NCBI GenBank assembly: GCA_003956705.1
Contig: QZCP01000028.1
Span: forward strand, 6,247 to 56,192
Reading direction: 5' to 3'
DNA: 49,946 bases
Source: Brevipalpus yothersi
Lineage: Eukaryota; Arthropoda; Arachnida; Trombidiformes; Tenuipalpidae
Below are positions 20,392-30,625 of the stretch, piece by piece (positions within the stretch are counted from its first letter, which is position 1; every line of letters starts with the position of its first letter). The notes beneath the pieces were generated by a model. It was not told the DNA's origin, did no database searches, and saw only the letters and a program-made list of their open reading frames with translations. The position numbers and the translations under genes were made by a program.

Positions 20392-21402
20392 TCACCATCC
20401 ATATCCGTATCCTCCATATCCTCCATGGCCATAGTATGGACGACCGTAACCATAGCCTAAAATTTTGGAACAAAATATTGGTTTGAAATTTTTACGCAAA
20501 TTTTCCAGAGTTATTTTTTGTTCTCAAAAGAATATCTTCCCGGAATTGCTCGAAAACCTGAAACTTTTGTTCATCATATAAAATAGAATCATATCGATTG
20601 AAAACTCCGTTAGCCCAGAGGAGAGGCCCAAAATCATAAGTTCCTGACTAACTAAACTTATTTCTTTTCAAAAACTACCTGTTACCAATTCCTCAGAATG
20701 TCCATCAAAGTTTGAGACTGCTTATAATCTATGCAACTAATGATGCGAAGAGATCGCAATAGAAATCATTTGAATCGCTCGCATGAACACATGGAACCGA
20801 AATGAGAAGAGAATTCTAGTGGTGTTGTAGAGCAAAAAAATGAATTCTTAGTAGATTGGTCATTCAAATCTTCTAGGAATCCGGTTAGGTATGACACCTG
20901 AAAGTGTGTGTTAACATATACCTAAGCAATTACATCAAGAGATTTGAAACAAAAAATATGGAGAGAGAAATTTTCCAATGGGACTTACCTCCATAATATC
21001 CACCGTATGGTCGGTAGTAGCCACCACCATATCCGTATCGACCATAGCTGAAGGGAACAAGAGAAGAATTTGATGATTATGTGAGAAAATCTTCTTAGAA
21101 CTTGCATCATGCACAATATCACTTCATATCATATCAGGGGAGCAAGTTTTTCTCTACTGAGCTGATAAGTATTCATCGAAACTTTTTCAAAAACTTGAAA
21201 GAATGTCCGGTCACTACATAGCACAACTAGACGATTCTGGACATGCGAAATGATCGGCACAATGATTAAAAGTGATCAATTTGCCCACTTACCCTCCATA
21301 ACCACCATAGCCGTATGGTCTGCGGTAGTAGTATCGAGTTGCGGTTGTAACAGCAACAGCGAAGATGGCGAGAACAAGAAGCAAAGCAATAGTACGATTC
21401 AT
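20392..21402 (-). CDS. Gly/Tyr-rich small secreted peptide
   Basis: Three small exons on the minus strand, 21402-21293, 21047-20989 and 20456-20392, with gtaagt donors and ttcag/ttttag acceptors, give a 77-residue precursor. The signal peptide (about residues 1-21) is MNRTIALLLVLAIFAVAVTT. The mature part, about 55 residues, is almost entirely Gly, Tyr, Arg and Pro in GYGG, GGYY and RPYG units, and ends in Trp. It has no Cys. Such peptides occur among arthropod and nematode antimicrobial, cuticular, eggshell and silk-associated proteins; which of these applies cannot be told from sequence. All three donors and acceptors fit and the total is exactly 234 bases. A TATA box lies about 155 bases upstream and an AATAAA about 75 bases downstream. 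It was missed by simple open-frame searching because no exon exceeds 110 bases. Confidence 0.8.
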
Positions 21403-21556
21403 TTTGATTATTAATGTGAGTTATCGAACAGTATTAACTGAACAAAAATGAAACAAATCACAGAGATGAAGCGTGAGTGTGTCAGTTGTCTGATTGAAAG
21501 CACGAAGCACTTGTGGTAAGGTGTCAACTGTGAGCCTAGAGCCCGAAAATCGGCTT

Positions 21557-21562
21557 CTTATA
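21557..21562 (-). promoter_or_regulatory. TATA box of the Gly/Tyr-rich peptide gene
   Basis: Minus strand reads GGTATAAGAAGCC. A CACAGTT initiator-like sequence lies about 30 bases downstream (near 21530), leaving a leader of about 125 bases before the start codon. Confidence 0.6.
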
Positions 21563-21605
21563 CCTTTGCGAAAAGTGACCTCCAATGAGCGGTGAAAAAT
21601 TTAAA

Positions 21606-21657
21606 AGAGAGAGAGAGAAAGAGAAAGAGAAAGAGAAAGAGAAAGAGAAAGAGAGAT
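21606..21657. repeat. (GAGAAA)n / (GA)n tract
   Basis: Purine-only stretch with several GAGAAA hexamer units, about 45 bases upstream of the TATA box of the Gly/Tyr-rich peptide gene. Confidence 0.95.
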
Positions 21658-21779
21658 ATATGAGAGTGAGCTGAAGCATTCCGAAAAACAGTGACAGAAG
21701 GAGGCCACTTTCACTTTTTTCCCGCCCCAAAGTAGTCAAGGAGAGAGATATTGCTTTGGTTGAAATTCATCTCTTCCAT

Positions 21780-21782
<3 letters not shown>

Positions 21783-21826
<44 letters not shown>
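21783..21826. repeat. (GA)n microsatellite
   Basis: About 22 uninterrupted AG units upstream of the Gly/Tyr-rich peptide gene. Confidence 0.97.
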
Positions 21827-21828
<2 letters not shown>

Positions 21829-22447
21829 AAGCACACAAGTTGCTAAGCCAGAGTAATATCATAAGAGAGAGAGAGAAAAAATTTTTTACGTAATATCTTC
21901 CGAAATAGAGAGAGATATATATCTAAATTTTCCCACCCAATCGAGTGATATTTCTTAGCTACTATGAAATATAATTTTTCGATGGGTCCAGTACAGTGTT
22001 TCGTATCGACATTTGATAATGATGACCTCGGTGGAGAGAGTAAAACGGTGAAAAAGATCGGTATCAGTGTATCTTGCTCGATGGTTGATCGGTCGATGAT
22101 GATAGATGAAAAGACTGTAATCAAAATAGAGGGTGAACAAAAAAAAATAAAGCAATCAGTGATGCTCATGGAACTAATCAATAGTTGATAGGCATGATGG
22201 TGATGAGTGGAAATGTCTCCAATATTCACATGCAAATTGATTCAATTCATGGCAAGAAAAAAGGTGACACCAACTGGTCCACTCTCGGTATGTGTTTGTT
22301 TGTATGCACGCAATTCAACTGTGACCACTTTTTCGTAGAAGAAGAAACTTTAGGCTCATTGATAATTGAATTCGAATCGGGAAAGTTCTGAAAATATTGA
22401 TACATTCTCATGTAATCATGAATACGAAGTTCGTACATACAATTCTT

Positions 22448-22455
22448 CCTCTCTC

Positions 22456-22515
<60 letters not shown>
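22448..22515. repeat. (CT)n microsatellite
   Basis: About 34 CT units with one interruption (ctgt) near 22462. Confidence 0.97.
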
Positions 22516-22517
<2 letters not shown>

Positions 22518-24385
22518 GAACATCTTGGAAGATTGGAAAGAAAAAACTTTGCAAAACAATTAAACTTTAAAGTTTCCCAAAATACGGGAAAACACATGAA
22601 TTCTGACGATACTGATGTAATATCCAAAGACTGTATAGAATAGTACTCAAATGACCTGATCATCTTTAACCGAAACAGATAATCTTCTCTCACAGGTGCA
22701 GAGGTCAACAGGGGTCCAAGGTTAGTTCGACTAACCCATTTGACTGGTTTCTCCAATCACGTGGCAAATTGATCCCAGGAGCTGAAATTTGGAAGCTTGG
22801 TTATCGACAAAAGAGAGAGAGAGAAAGAGAGAGAGAGAAATTAAAGCCCAAGTGAAAGGTCATTCGAACGATAAAGACGGAGAAAAAGATATTTCGATGA
22901 CATTGATAGCAAAATTGTTATATCTTCGATGGATAAATCGAAAAAAAAGGAACCCTAAAAAGTGAAAGAATCGATACTCAAGATAGTCATTTCCCTTCTC
23001 TCTCTGATTAGGCGCTTCCCTAGTGTTTTCGATTAATTTTCACTTTTTATCTCTATTCCTACTAACTCATATCCGGTGAACCCTATTGAGTCAATAAAAG
23101 TGATCACAATAGTTGAGCTTTATCACTTGGAATCGAGAAAAATATAATTACTGGCGGAAGTGATATGACATGAAACATTTTTAGTGGTTTTTCATTGCCA
23201 ACTTTGTGGTCAAAAAATAAACTTTCTCACAATCGTGATCCAGGTCTGATGCACTGGAGTGGAAAAATTTTCTATCGACGATCACAGCATCAACAAGACG
23301 CATTCTGTTCAGAGTGGCAGATAAAATTTTCCAAAAAATCCATCGCCTAATCTTCTGACCATCGCATGGGTGTGAGGGTCAATACATGGCCACTGTTGAC
23401 CAGTAGAAATTAATTCTATTTCCACCATTAAGCCACCATCTAGATGATGATCACCATGTCTTCTCGATCATCTATTTTCAGATTGAAACGTTGACTTTAT
23501 ACGTTCATCATGAGTCTAGGTCAAGGTAAGGGAAACGCGACGTGATATTAGGCCTTCCCTCGAAAATGGTGTTCAGATTGTGAAAGAAAGGAAAAAATAT
23601 TGCCAATAAAATGTGTCTCTTTTTTGATGATCATCATCATAAGCTGACAAAATAAAGCGAAGAAGATGCTTGGAAAAAAGTGATATTAATTTAATTGGGA
23701 AGATTGAGCAAATAAAAGTGTTAAAAAAGATTCAAAGTTAAATGTTGTTCATGAAATCAAATCTTGATGGACTGTATTTTATGTAAGCTTTCGTCCGTTG
23801 CGAGCCGTTTAACATGAACGTTAATTACTTGAAAGGTTTAAGGTTGATGTTGGGATATTTATCAATACTTTGTCCCTTTTGGGTCAATCTAGTTGGCTGA
23901 TTCAGTTCTCGAAAAAATGTTGTAATGATACATGGTTATGATTCGGAGATGCCTTCAACTTCACTTCGAATCGTTAATATTCCTGAGGCAAGAATTTGTT
24001 TCTGGCTATAAAGATGATGAAGTCTCAAGAATTTTCGAGCTAACAAGGATCCAGAGAAGCTGGAAAATTCTGTGCCCAATGGGTAATGTGAAGTCTCATA
24101 AATCTGTAAATTGGTGAAGATGATAAATTTCGATAGTTGGATGAAGTTTGGAATGGGAGAAGATGATGGCTTACTGGTTCAGTAGAAAAAGTGCTTCAAA
24201 AATTGGTGACGCCAAAAAATTCATCAAGACCATTCGAATGACGTCTTGCTTATCAGCTGATATTGTTATTCAAACACACTGTTAATGAGCGCTTCTTGGA
24301 TGCTGGCAGATAGAGGTATGCATATTTGTCTCTCTATGCAAATTGTGCATCTATTGTTTTTCTCAAAAGTCAACAAGTAGCTGTC

Positions 24386-24387
<2 letters not shown>

Positions 24388-24434
<47 letters not shown>
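24388..24434. repeat. (GA)n microsatellite
   Basis: About 23 uninterrupted AG units. Confidence 0.97.
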
Positions 24435-24436
<2 letters not shown>

Positions 24437-27219
24437 TGAGAAAAAAGTGTACATGAAATAATTACATACTTGGAAAGATGATAGATTTTGCAATCACCTC
24501 TGAGTGAAGAACTTGGACAATATTCTCTCCTGAAAGGCCATTATGTTTCTCGAAACAGAAGAGAAAGAAAAAAGCCACGGGCTTCGTCAATCTAATGAGT
24601 GGCATTTTCATGGCCAAAGATGTATCGCGACATAATCATTGAAAACAATTCCACAGAATTGGCCAAAAGAAATGTAAAATTTGCCAAAACTCATGAAATC
24701 AGGTTTTACCCGAGAGAGGAAGATTATCTTTCCTCGAAATTTAGAGCCTCGATTTCTCTCTTTCTCTTTGTTATTCACCTGGAAAATCAATTAATTCGCT
24801 AGCGAGCGATCGAAGATCAGTATGAGGGTCACAGGAAAACGATATGATATTGAAGATCTTCGAGAATTTCGTATGCCAGTGCTCATCGTCATAAGATCAC
24901 TTCGATTGAGCTGATGGATATATAGGCCAAGGATCCATCGCCTGACCACCGATGCTAAGCACCTAGATGTTCATTCAGAGAACGAATTACAGAACGGGAG
25001 AGAGAAAGAGACGTATAATTTTCAGGAGACTGGGAACTTCTATTCTTAGATAATCACCAATCTTCGATTATTTTCGATCGAGAACTTTCTGATCCATAAT
25101 CGTGAATGAAACGATGCACGGTCATACAAGTTCTTGGCGTTTTCGTAGAGCAATTTATCAAGTGGATCAAGAGGCACAGCAAAATTCAAAGAACCCTCAT
25201 TTCACATGTGTACTGTTGGTCTGTTTCAAGGTTAACTTCAATTTCTCAAAAGAATCTTCCCTAAGAGAGTCTCTAATCTGTAATTATGATCATTTTCAAA
25301 GTTTTCATATCATGGTTCCTATAGAAGAGCCGTTGATTGCAATTTCTTAAGTGGGATCTCCACATGCATACCTTACTCAGTTTGAGGAGGTTTGCTAAGC
25401 GTAAAGGTTAAGAATTCGATGAAGCCAATATCTATGCCATTGTTCATTTTTACGAATGATGTCTCATTTTTTGCACATTTAGGTCTAAAAATACTGTGGA
25501 AATAAACTAAATTGACCACTGACTCTATGTTGAACACTGAGATATGATAAGTTGGCATAAAATTCTCTAATTAACTGTCCTTCGAACAAAATGCTCAGAC
25601 GTGACTGGCCCTCAGGTACACAAAAAATATCTAGAAGAAAAGATGTTTCGCAATGATTCCTAATCTGATAATTTTCTTCAAACTCTCTCACTCTTAGCCT
25701 CAAGAGAATTGAAGTTCTGTGATTTTATCTATCATGACAATCTTCTAGCCTTTGAAAATGTTCACATTATGCCGGCAGTCAATAGAGCCTCTTTATCGTG
25801 ACAAAAATTTGAGAAAAAAGAGAAAAATTTCACACAAAAATTTACCCTATTTGACTAGCTCTATATTCAGAGAAATTGGCTTTTCTTTTACTAGAGTGGT
25901 AGAAACTCTATCATTTTGAAAAAATTTTTTCTTTGTAGATAATTTTGCCAATCATAATTGGAATCCTAATTCGATAGATGATTAATTGATTATTCAAATG
26001 AAAATTAACTAAAATTCACCAAAATCGTGGCTCCATCTGTATCGGCATGATAAAATCGAATACATTTCAGTAATCTTGATCAAGCTGATTTTGTTCCTAA
26101 GTACGCCTGAAATTTGACCTGGATGGTAAATCACACGAAAAAAGTTGACTAATTAGAAAGCTCATTCAGGATGATTTGTGTGTGTGTTCATGGGAAAGTG
26201 AAATGTTTCTCTCGATTACCATTTGAATTGAGATGCGGAATTTTTGTCACCCATTGTATTCACAAATTCCGACACATGAAATGAACTTTTTGAGGCTTGA
26301 ATCAAAATAATTTTTGCCTGTTCGTTCAGTGACATTGAGCCCGAAATCTTTATACTATAAATCACAGGTTGACTACCTGTTAGACAATTTTGCTCCCTAA
26401 CAATTAAGCGGGGGAAAGATATGAACATCATGCAGGAAATGAAAGGATCGTATGCTAATGGAAGAATCAAATTGAACTAACTTCACTTTATCATCGTCCA
26501 TAATGATTAGGAATTGATCTGGAAGTAATTTAAATCAAATTTACCAGTTTTTTTTGTAGATTATAGCTTTCTTTTTTCTCTCTCTCCTCTCTTAGAAATC
26601 GGAAACTCTTGATTAGTTCATCTCTAATTTTTTGGGGAAAATTCAGGTGCTAATCTAATGGTTTCGAGTTATTACATTCCTTGAGGCAACAGCTGCTTTT
26701 CCACTCTTCAATCCTCTCTTCCCTCTAGATGAACACTGAGGACTGTGTGAATCTATGCATTATCAACAATCGAATTTCAACTATCATGAAACTTTGTTTT
26801 CTTGAATGACATTGGTACACACAAAACAAATATTGAGACAAGCGCGAAAAAAGTTTGAATGATTAGGCTAACAGAGTTCGTCCTCAATCGACAAAAAACT
26901 AAGGCGAATGTATCTACGGTATGACGGCAAATGTCCTTGCCATTGTCTAAAGTGTTTCTTCAAGTTATTCTTCATTCTTGCAATATCATCATGGATATTA
27001 GCATGGAAATATTTTTTTTCCTCCTCACAAAAGGATCATCTGATTCCAAATAAAATGTTACCCTCACCAAATTTCAGAACTAACAATAGAAATTCGAATT
27101 CTCATCGAATTGTTTCCTGAAGATTGTGAAAACACATTCAGATTATTCTCACTATCAAGTGTGGGTGGAAGAGAAGAAAATTTGTCGAAAAAAAGTGAAA
27201 GTGAAAGTGATCTATCCTG

Positions 27220-27221
<2 letters not shown>

Positions 27222-27269
<48 letters not shown>
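27222..27269. repeat. (CT)n microsatellite
   Basis: About 24 CT units, roughly 450 bases upstream of the TATA box at 27724. Confidence 0.97.
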
Positions 27270-27272
<3 letters not shown>

Positions 27273-27723
27273 TCACTCGAAAATTCGATTTTCGATTTTC
27301 ATCAGTCTTTCTTTCGATCCATCTTTCATCTACTCTTCGATTTCAACTATCGACAGTAAGTATCGACCTTAAACAATTCCCCAGTCTTAACCGTGAAGCG
27401 GGTCAAATGTGCACCCAAAATCGCTTCGGGTTTTTCCGTTCAAATGTATACATTTTGCAAATATTATAGTCTAAATTTTATTCACCCTCTTAGACCTCCT
27501 CCTCTTTTCTCTCTCTTTTTTGTGGCCTCTCACTCTCACCGACACTTGTAAACTTTTTATTACGTCAAAAACGTCCTTTATACTAACGATTTCGTTCTCT
27601 CTCTCGCTTTTTCCCAAACACTAACTTTTCGATCATTTTGACGGCCAGACAAGTCCCAAGGCACATCGGAAATTCAATTTCGGTAGGTATTTACGTGCCC
27701 AGATCAAGTTCATCTAACTTGTA

Positions 27724-27729
27724 TATAAA
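27724..27729 (+). promoter_or_regulatory. TATA box of the small secreted peptide gene
   Basis: Reads TATATAAATAG. An initiator-like TCAGA lies about 32 bases downstream (near 27756), giving a leader of about 105 bases to the ATG at 27862. Confidence 0.7.
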
Positions 27730-27861
27730 TAGAACTTAACCGGCTGATGTTTGTGTCAGAGATAGAGTTATAAACTTTTCGAATACACAGCTTTCTCGAT
27801 ATTCTTTTTTTCTTCAAGTTTTTTTTCTCTCAATCCAACTTGTTCATCAATCAGCATCACA

Positions 27862-28335
27862 ATGAAATCATTGGTAAGTGTGATCGATGTGTGTTACTGT
27901 GTGAAGAATCTTCTTCTTCTCTAATCTTCTTTGCAAAACTTTGTGATTATTTTGGTGAATATTTTGTGTAGAAATGTAAATCCTAAAAAGTTTGTGTTTT
28001 TTGTTCATTTTTCAACAGATAACCAGCATTGCTATCGTAGTTTCTCTCCTCTTGGTAGCTCTCACAGCCAGAGCAGACTATTACGGAGAAGGTAAGAAGT
28101 GTTGAATATTTTTCATCATGAAAGATATTCCAACTTTGATTCAGTTGAATGATTGGTGAAATTTTCTTGTGATAAATCTTAAGGTTTCCCTGTTGGTGGT
28201 GGACCTCTCCATTATGGTCAATATCGTCAGCCCCACATGATCAGATACAAGAAAGTTCCACCACAATATCGTGGTGATTATGGTGCTGGCTATGGAGATT
28301 ATTACAACAGCTACAGACCTGGGTATGGCTTTTAA
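27862..28335 (+). CDS. Small secreted Tyr/Gly-rich peptide (two possible C-termini)
   Basis: Exons 27862-27873, 28019-28091 and 28184-28335 give a 78-residue precursor. The signal peptide is split by the first intron after MKSL and ends near LTARA. The mature part starts DYYGEGFPVGGG and is rich in Tyr, Gly, Pro, Arg and His, with no Cys. Reading straight through ends at GYGF-stop (28335). Alternatively a gtatgg donor at 28323 and a tttctag acceptor join 28322 to 28422. This keeps the frame and replaces the last three residues with a Gly/Val/Phe-rich tail ending at 28491 (97 residues). An AATAAA at 28606-28611 lies beyond both ends. It is similar in style to the Gly/Tyr-rich gene at 20392-21402, but the two sequences are not clearly homologous. 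Likely a cuticular, defensive or silk-type secreted peptide; the function is not determined. Confidence 0.75.
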
Positions 28336-28491
28336 GTTCCACTCGAAGCCAATTCAGAAAAACCTGGAATAGCTCAACAGAACAATAATTCTCAACATTT
28401 CATATATATACTCATTTCTAGTGTGTTCGGAATCCAGTTAGGCTTTTCGGTTGGATATCATCATGGAGGTGTTAGAGGTTTCCTTGGTTAA

Positions 28492-28983
28492 GGAACACAT
28501 TTTTTTATCATCTCTTTTCGCCATCCCAGCCAAACTCTCTCACTATTTATGATACAACATCATGTCTCGAAATGTTGTACATTTTTGAAGACTCATCGTA
28601 GAAAAAATAAAAATCTTCATGATCAACCCATGTTACTCAAATTGACTGTTCTTATTTTCTTTTATGAACCTCAATTGAAATGAAATTTCGGAAAAATTAA
28701 TCAGATATTTGATAAATACAATTGCAAAAGTTCTTGTAAGGCTCAACTTGAAAATGGTGAAAGTAATCGTAATTGGGAAATTTAATCTTTTTCTAGCTTC
28801 TCAAAGTGTTGTAAGGATGGCGCAAACTCTAAATTGGTTTCGAATTCCAAAATATATAATACTCAATATAAGTTAACAAGAATCTTTAGAGGAAGAAAAT
28901 TGCATCACATATACGCTGAAAAAAATAAGATTTCAATGTTCTATCATGATGGGTGAGTGTTGATATACGATTGGAAATTGTTC

Positions 28984-29048
<65 letters not shown>

Positions 29049-29707
29049 AAACTATGTTTGGAATAAGGGATGGAAGACCAATGGCTTGCGCAATTGTCCG
29101 TTTATTGATTTGAAAAAATTCATGATCAACAAGAGGTGTAAGATCGCTTAATGGCCTTGGAAGATCATGATACATGTATGCTATAGAAGCATCGAATCAT
29201 GATCACAGTGAATAGCTAACGATACAGGTTTGCGAAATATTCCCCCAAGTGTAGATCGCTAATCAGAGCTCCATCCAGTTCGTGAGAAACTAGAAAAATT
29301 AACCAAAATCATATCTAGCTCAAGAGCCAGCCGATGTCGAACGGGTGTTCTGATATATATATTTGTATTACCCTGTTCATGATAAATTTTGTTTCTCTTT
29401 CCCTCTTTTCCACTTAGATACTCGAAATAATTTCCACTGATCCCCATATTTTTCCAAGATGTTCCCTATCACCGGTGTAAAAAGGAAATTGTGCAAAAAT
29501 ATGTTTAATAATAATAATGATTCAATTGGTTAAGTTTTCTCGGTCTCCACTTTCTCCCTTCAAGTGATCATAATTAATAATAATCTGCCATCTGGGAAAA
29601 AAATTCATCTATTTCATCAAAATTCACACAAATAGTGTCCATTTTCCCAGTGACATCTCTAATTGTGTATATATATTGCAATCAATTGATTGCTCACAAG
29701 TGAGTCA
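28492..29707. other. Intergenic region
   Basis: Contains the polyadenylation signal at 28606-28611 and a compound (CT)n(ATCT)n microsatellite at 28985-29045. No gene is seen. A short TATATATAT stretch lies about 40-60 bases upstream of the helix-turn-helix gene. Confidence 0.45.
28985..29045. repeat. Compound (CT)n(ATCT)n microsatellite
   Basis: About 16 CT units run directly into about seven ATCT units. Confidence 0.97.
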
Positions 29708-30625
29708 ATGTCTAGCCCAATGCAGCTTACCGATAAAACAAGAGCTACTCCAGAACGGACATACATTCGATTGACTGATGAAAAGCGGAAAGCTATCGTC
29801 GAAGCTATCGAAAGTGGACTACCATCTCGTGAAGTTGCCCAAATATTTCAGACAAAATGTGGTACAGTTAAATCAGTTTATTATACATGGAAAACGGAGG
29901 GCAGAACAGCCAAAAAACAGAAAGTACAAGGACAACCATTATTGAAGAATGTTCATAAGGAAAAACTTGCTCACTGGCTAAATGAGTATGGTGATCTTAC
30001 GTGCCGACAATTAAGAGAAATATTCCATGGTGAATTCGGTTTTCAGCCTTCAATATCAACCATTTTCCGTGCCGTTCGACACATTAAATCACTCAGTGGT
30101 GTTGATAGTAATGGTGGTGGTTGTGGTGCCAGTGGTGAATGTTCCAGTGGTCAATCGTCCAGCCACCGTAATGGTACTGGTCAGGTAATCATAGATGAAG
30201 AATCATCGATGGACTCGCTCACGAGGTCGAATATTCGCGAAGAATTTGAAGAAAGTATGGAAGATGAAGAGCTGTTAGAAGCTAAGGTGGACAAGATGTT
30301 AAATTCGAAGAATATTAAAACACTGCATGGTCAAACAAGTCCTAATCCAATGTCAAGAAGTGAGGCGAATGAGCAGTCCACAATTAACAGCTCAAATCGT
30401 GCGAAAGATCTTGCGCAATCATCAAAAAAATTTCGCAATCTTCCACAACGAAAACATATTGACATTAAACATGATACTCAGCAATCTCAGCATCGAGATG
30501 TTCTTTCATCAGAGGAGAAATTAAAAAATTTGTGGTGGTATCACAGTCTAGCGGATAATTTTACCAGACTTGAGGCATATAAACACATTCATAAATCACT
30601 TTCACAAACCGACATTCTCGAATAA
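29708..30625 (+). CDS. Transposase-type helix-turn-helix DNA-binding protein lacking a DDE domain
   Basis: An intronless 305-residue protein from the first ATG. Residues about 20-70 (TDEKRKAIVEAIESGLPSRE onward) form a first helix-turn-helix. Residues about 80-125 (LAHWLNEYGDLTCRQLREIF onward) form a winged second one. This is the bipartite, paired-like DNA-binding region of Tc1/mariner/IS630-type transposases. What follows is not a DDE nuclease: a Gly/Ser linker, an acidic segment (EEFEESMEDEELLEAKVDKM), a Ser/Asn/Gln-rich basic part, and a C-terminal aromatic helix (LWWYHSLADNFTRLEAYKHI). The frame is clean, so it looks like a domesticated DNA-binding protein. The surrounding GA-rich, gene-poor DNA gives no functional hint. 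Confidence 0.7.
   Translation: MSSPMQLTDKTRATPERTYIRLTDEKRKAIVEAIESGLPSREVAQIFQTKCGTVKSVYYTWKTEGRTAKKQKVQGQPLLKNVHKEKLAHWLNEYGDLTCRQLREIFHGEFGFQPSISTIFRAVRHIKSLSGVDSNGGGCGASGECSSGQSSSHRNGTGQVIIDEESSMDSLTRSNIREEFEESMEDEELLEAKVDKMLNSKNIKTLHGQTSPNPMSRSEANEQSTINSSNRAKDLAQSSKKFRNLPQRKHIDIKHDTQQSQHRDVLSSEEKLKNLWWYHSLADNFTRLEAYKHIHKSLSQTDILE

Larger units (their letters stand above)
21827..27720. other. Gene-poor region rich in GA/CT tracts
   Basis: Nearly 6 kb without a supportable gene. Open frames here are short, lack recognisable domains, or are translations of GA/CT repeats. Tracts of GA or CT lie at 22448-22515, 22812-22839, 24388-24434 and 27222-27269. Position between two small TATA-driven secreted peptide genes makes it a plausible regulatory domain, but no element beyond the repeats could be named. 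Confidence 0.5.

Noticed and set aside
22366..22563. Open frames encoding poly-Ser-Leu or poly-Arg-Glu
   Set aside because: They are translations of the CT/GA microsatellite; similar frames at 24266-24493, 27064-27469, 47407-47595 and 47821-48018 were dropped for the same reason.
22720..22736. Short perfect hairpin ggttagt-tcg-actaacc with a T-loop-like look
   Set aside because: Only a 7-bp stem; no acceptor stem, anticodon arm or A box could be fitted, so it is not called a tRNA.
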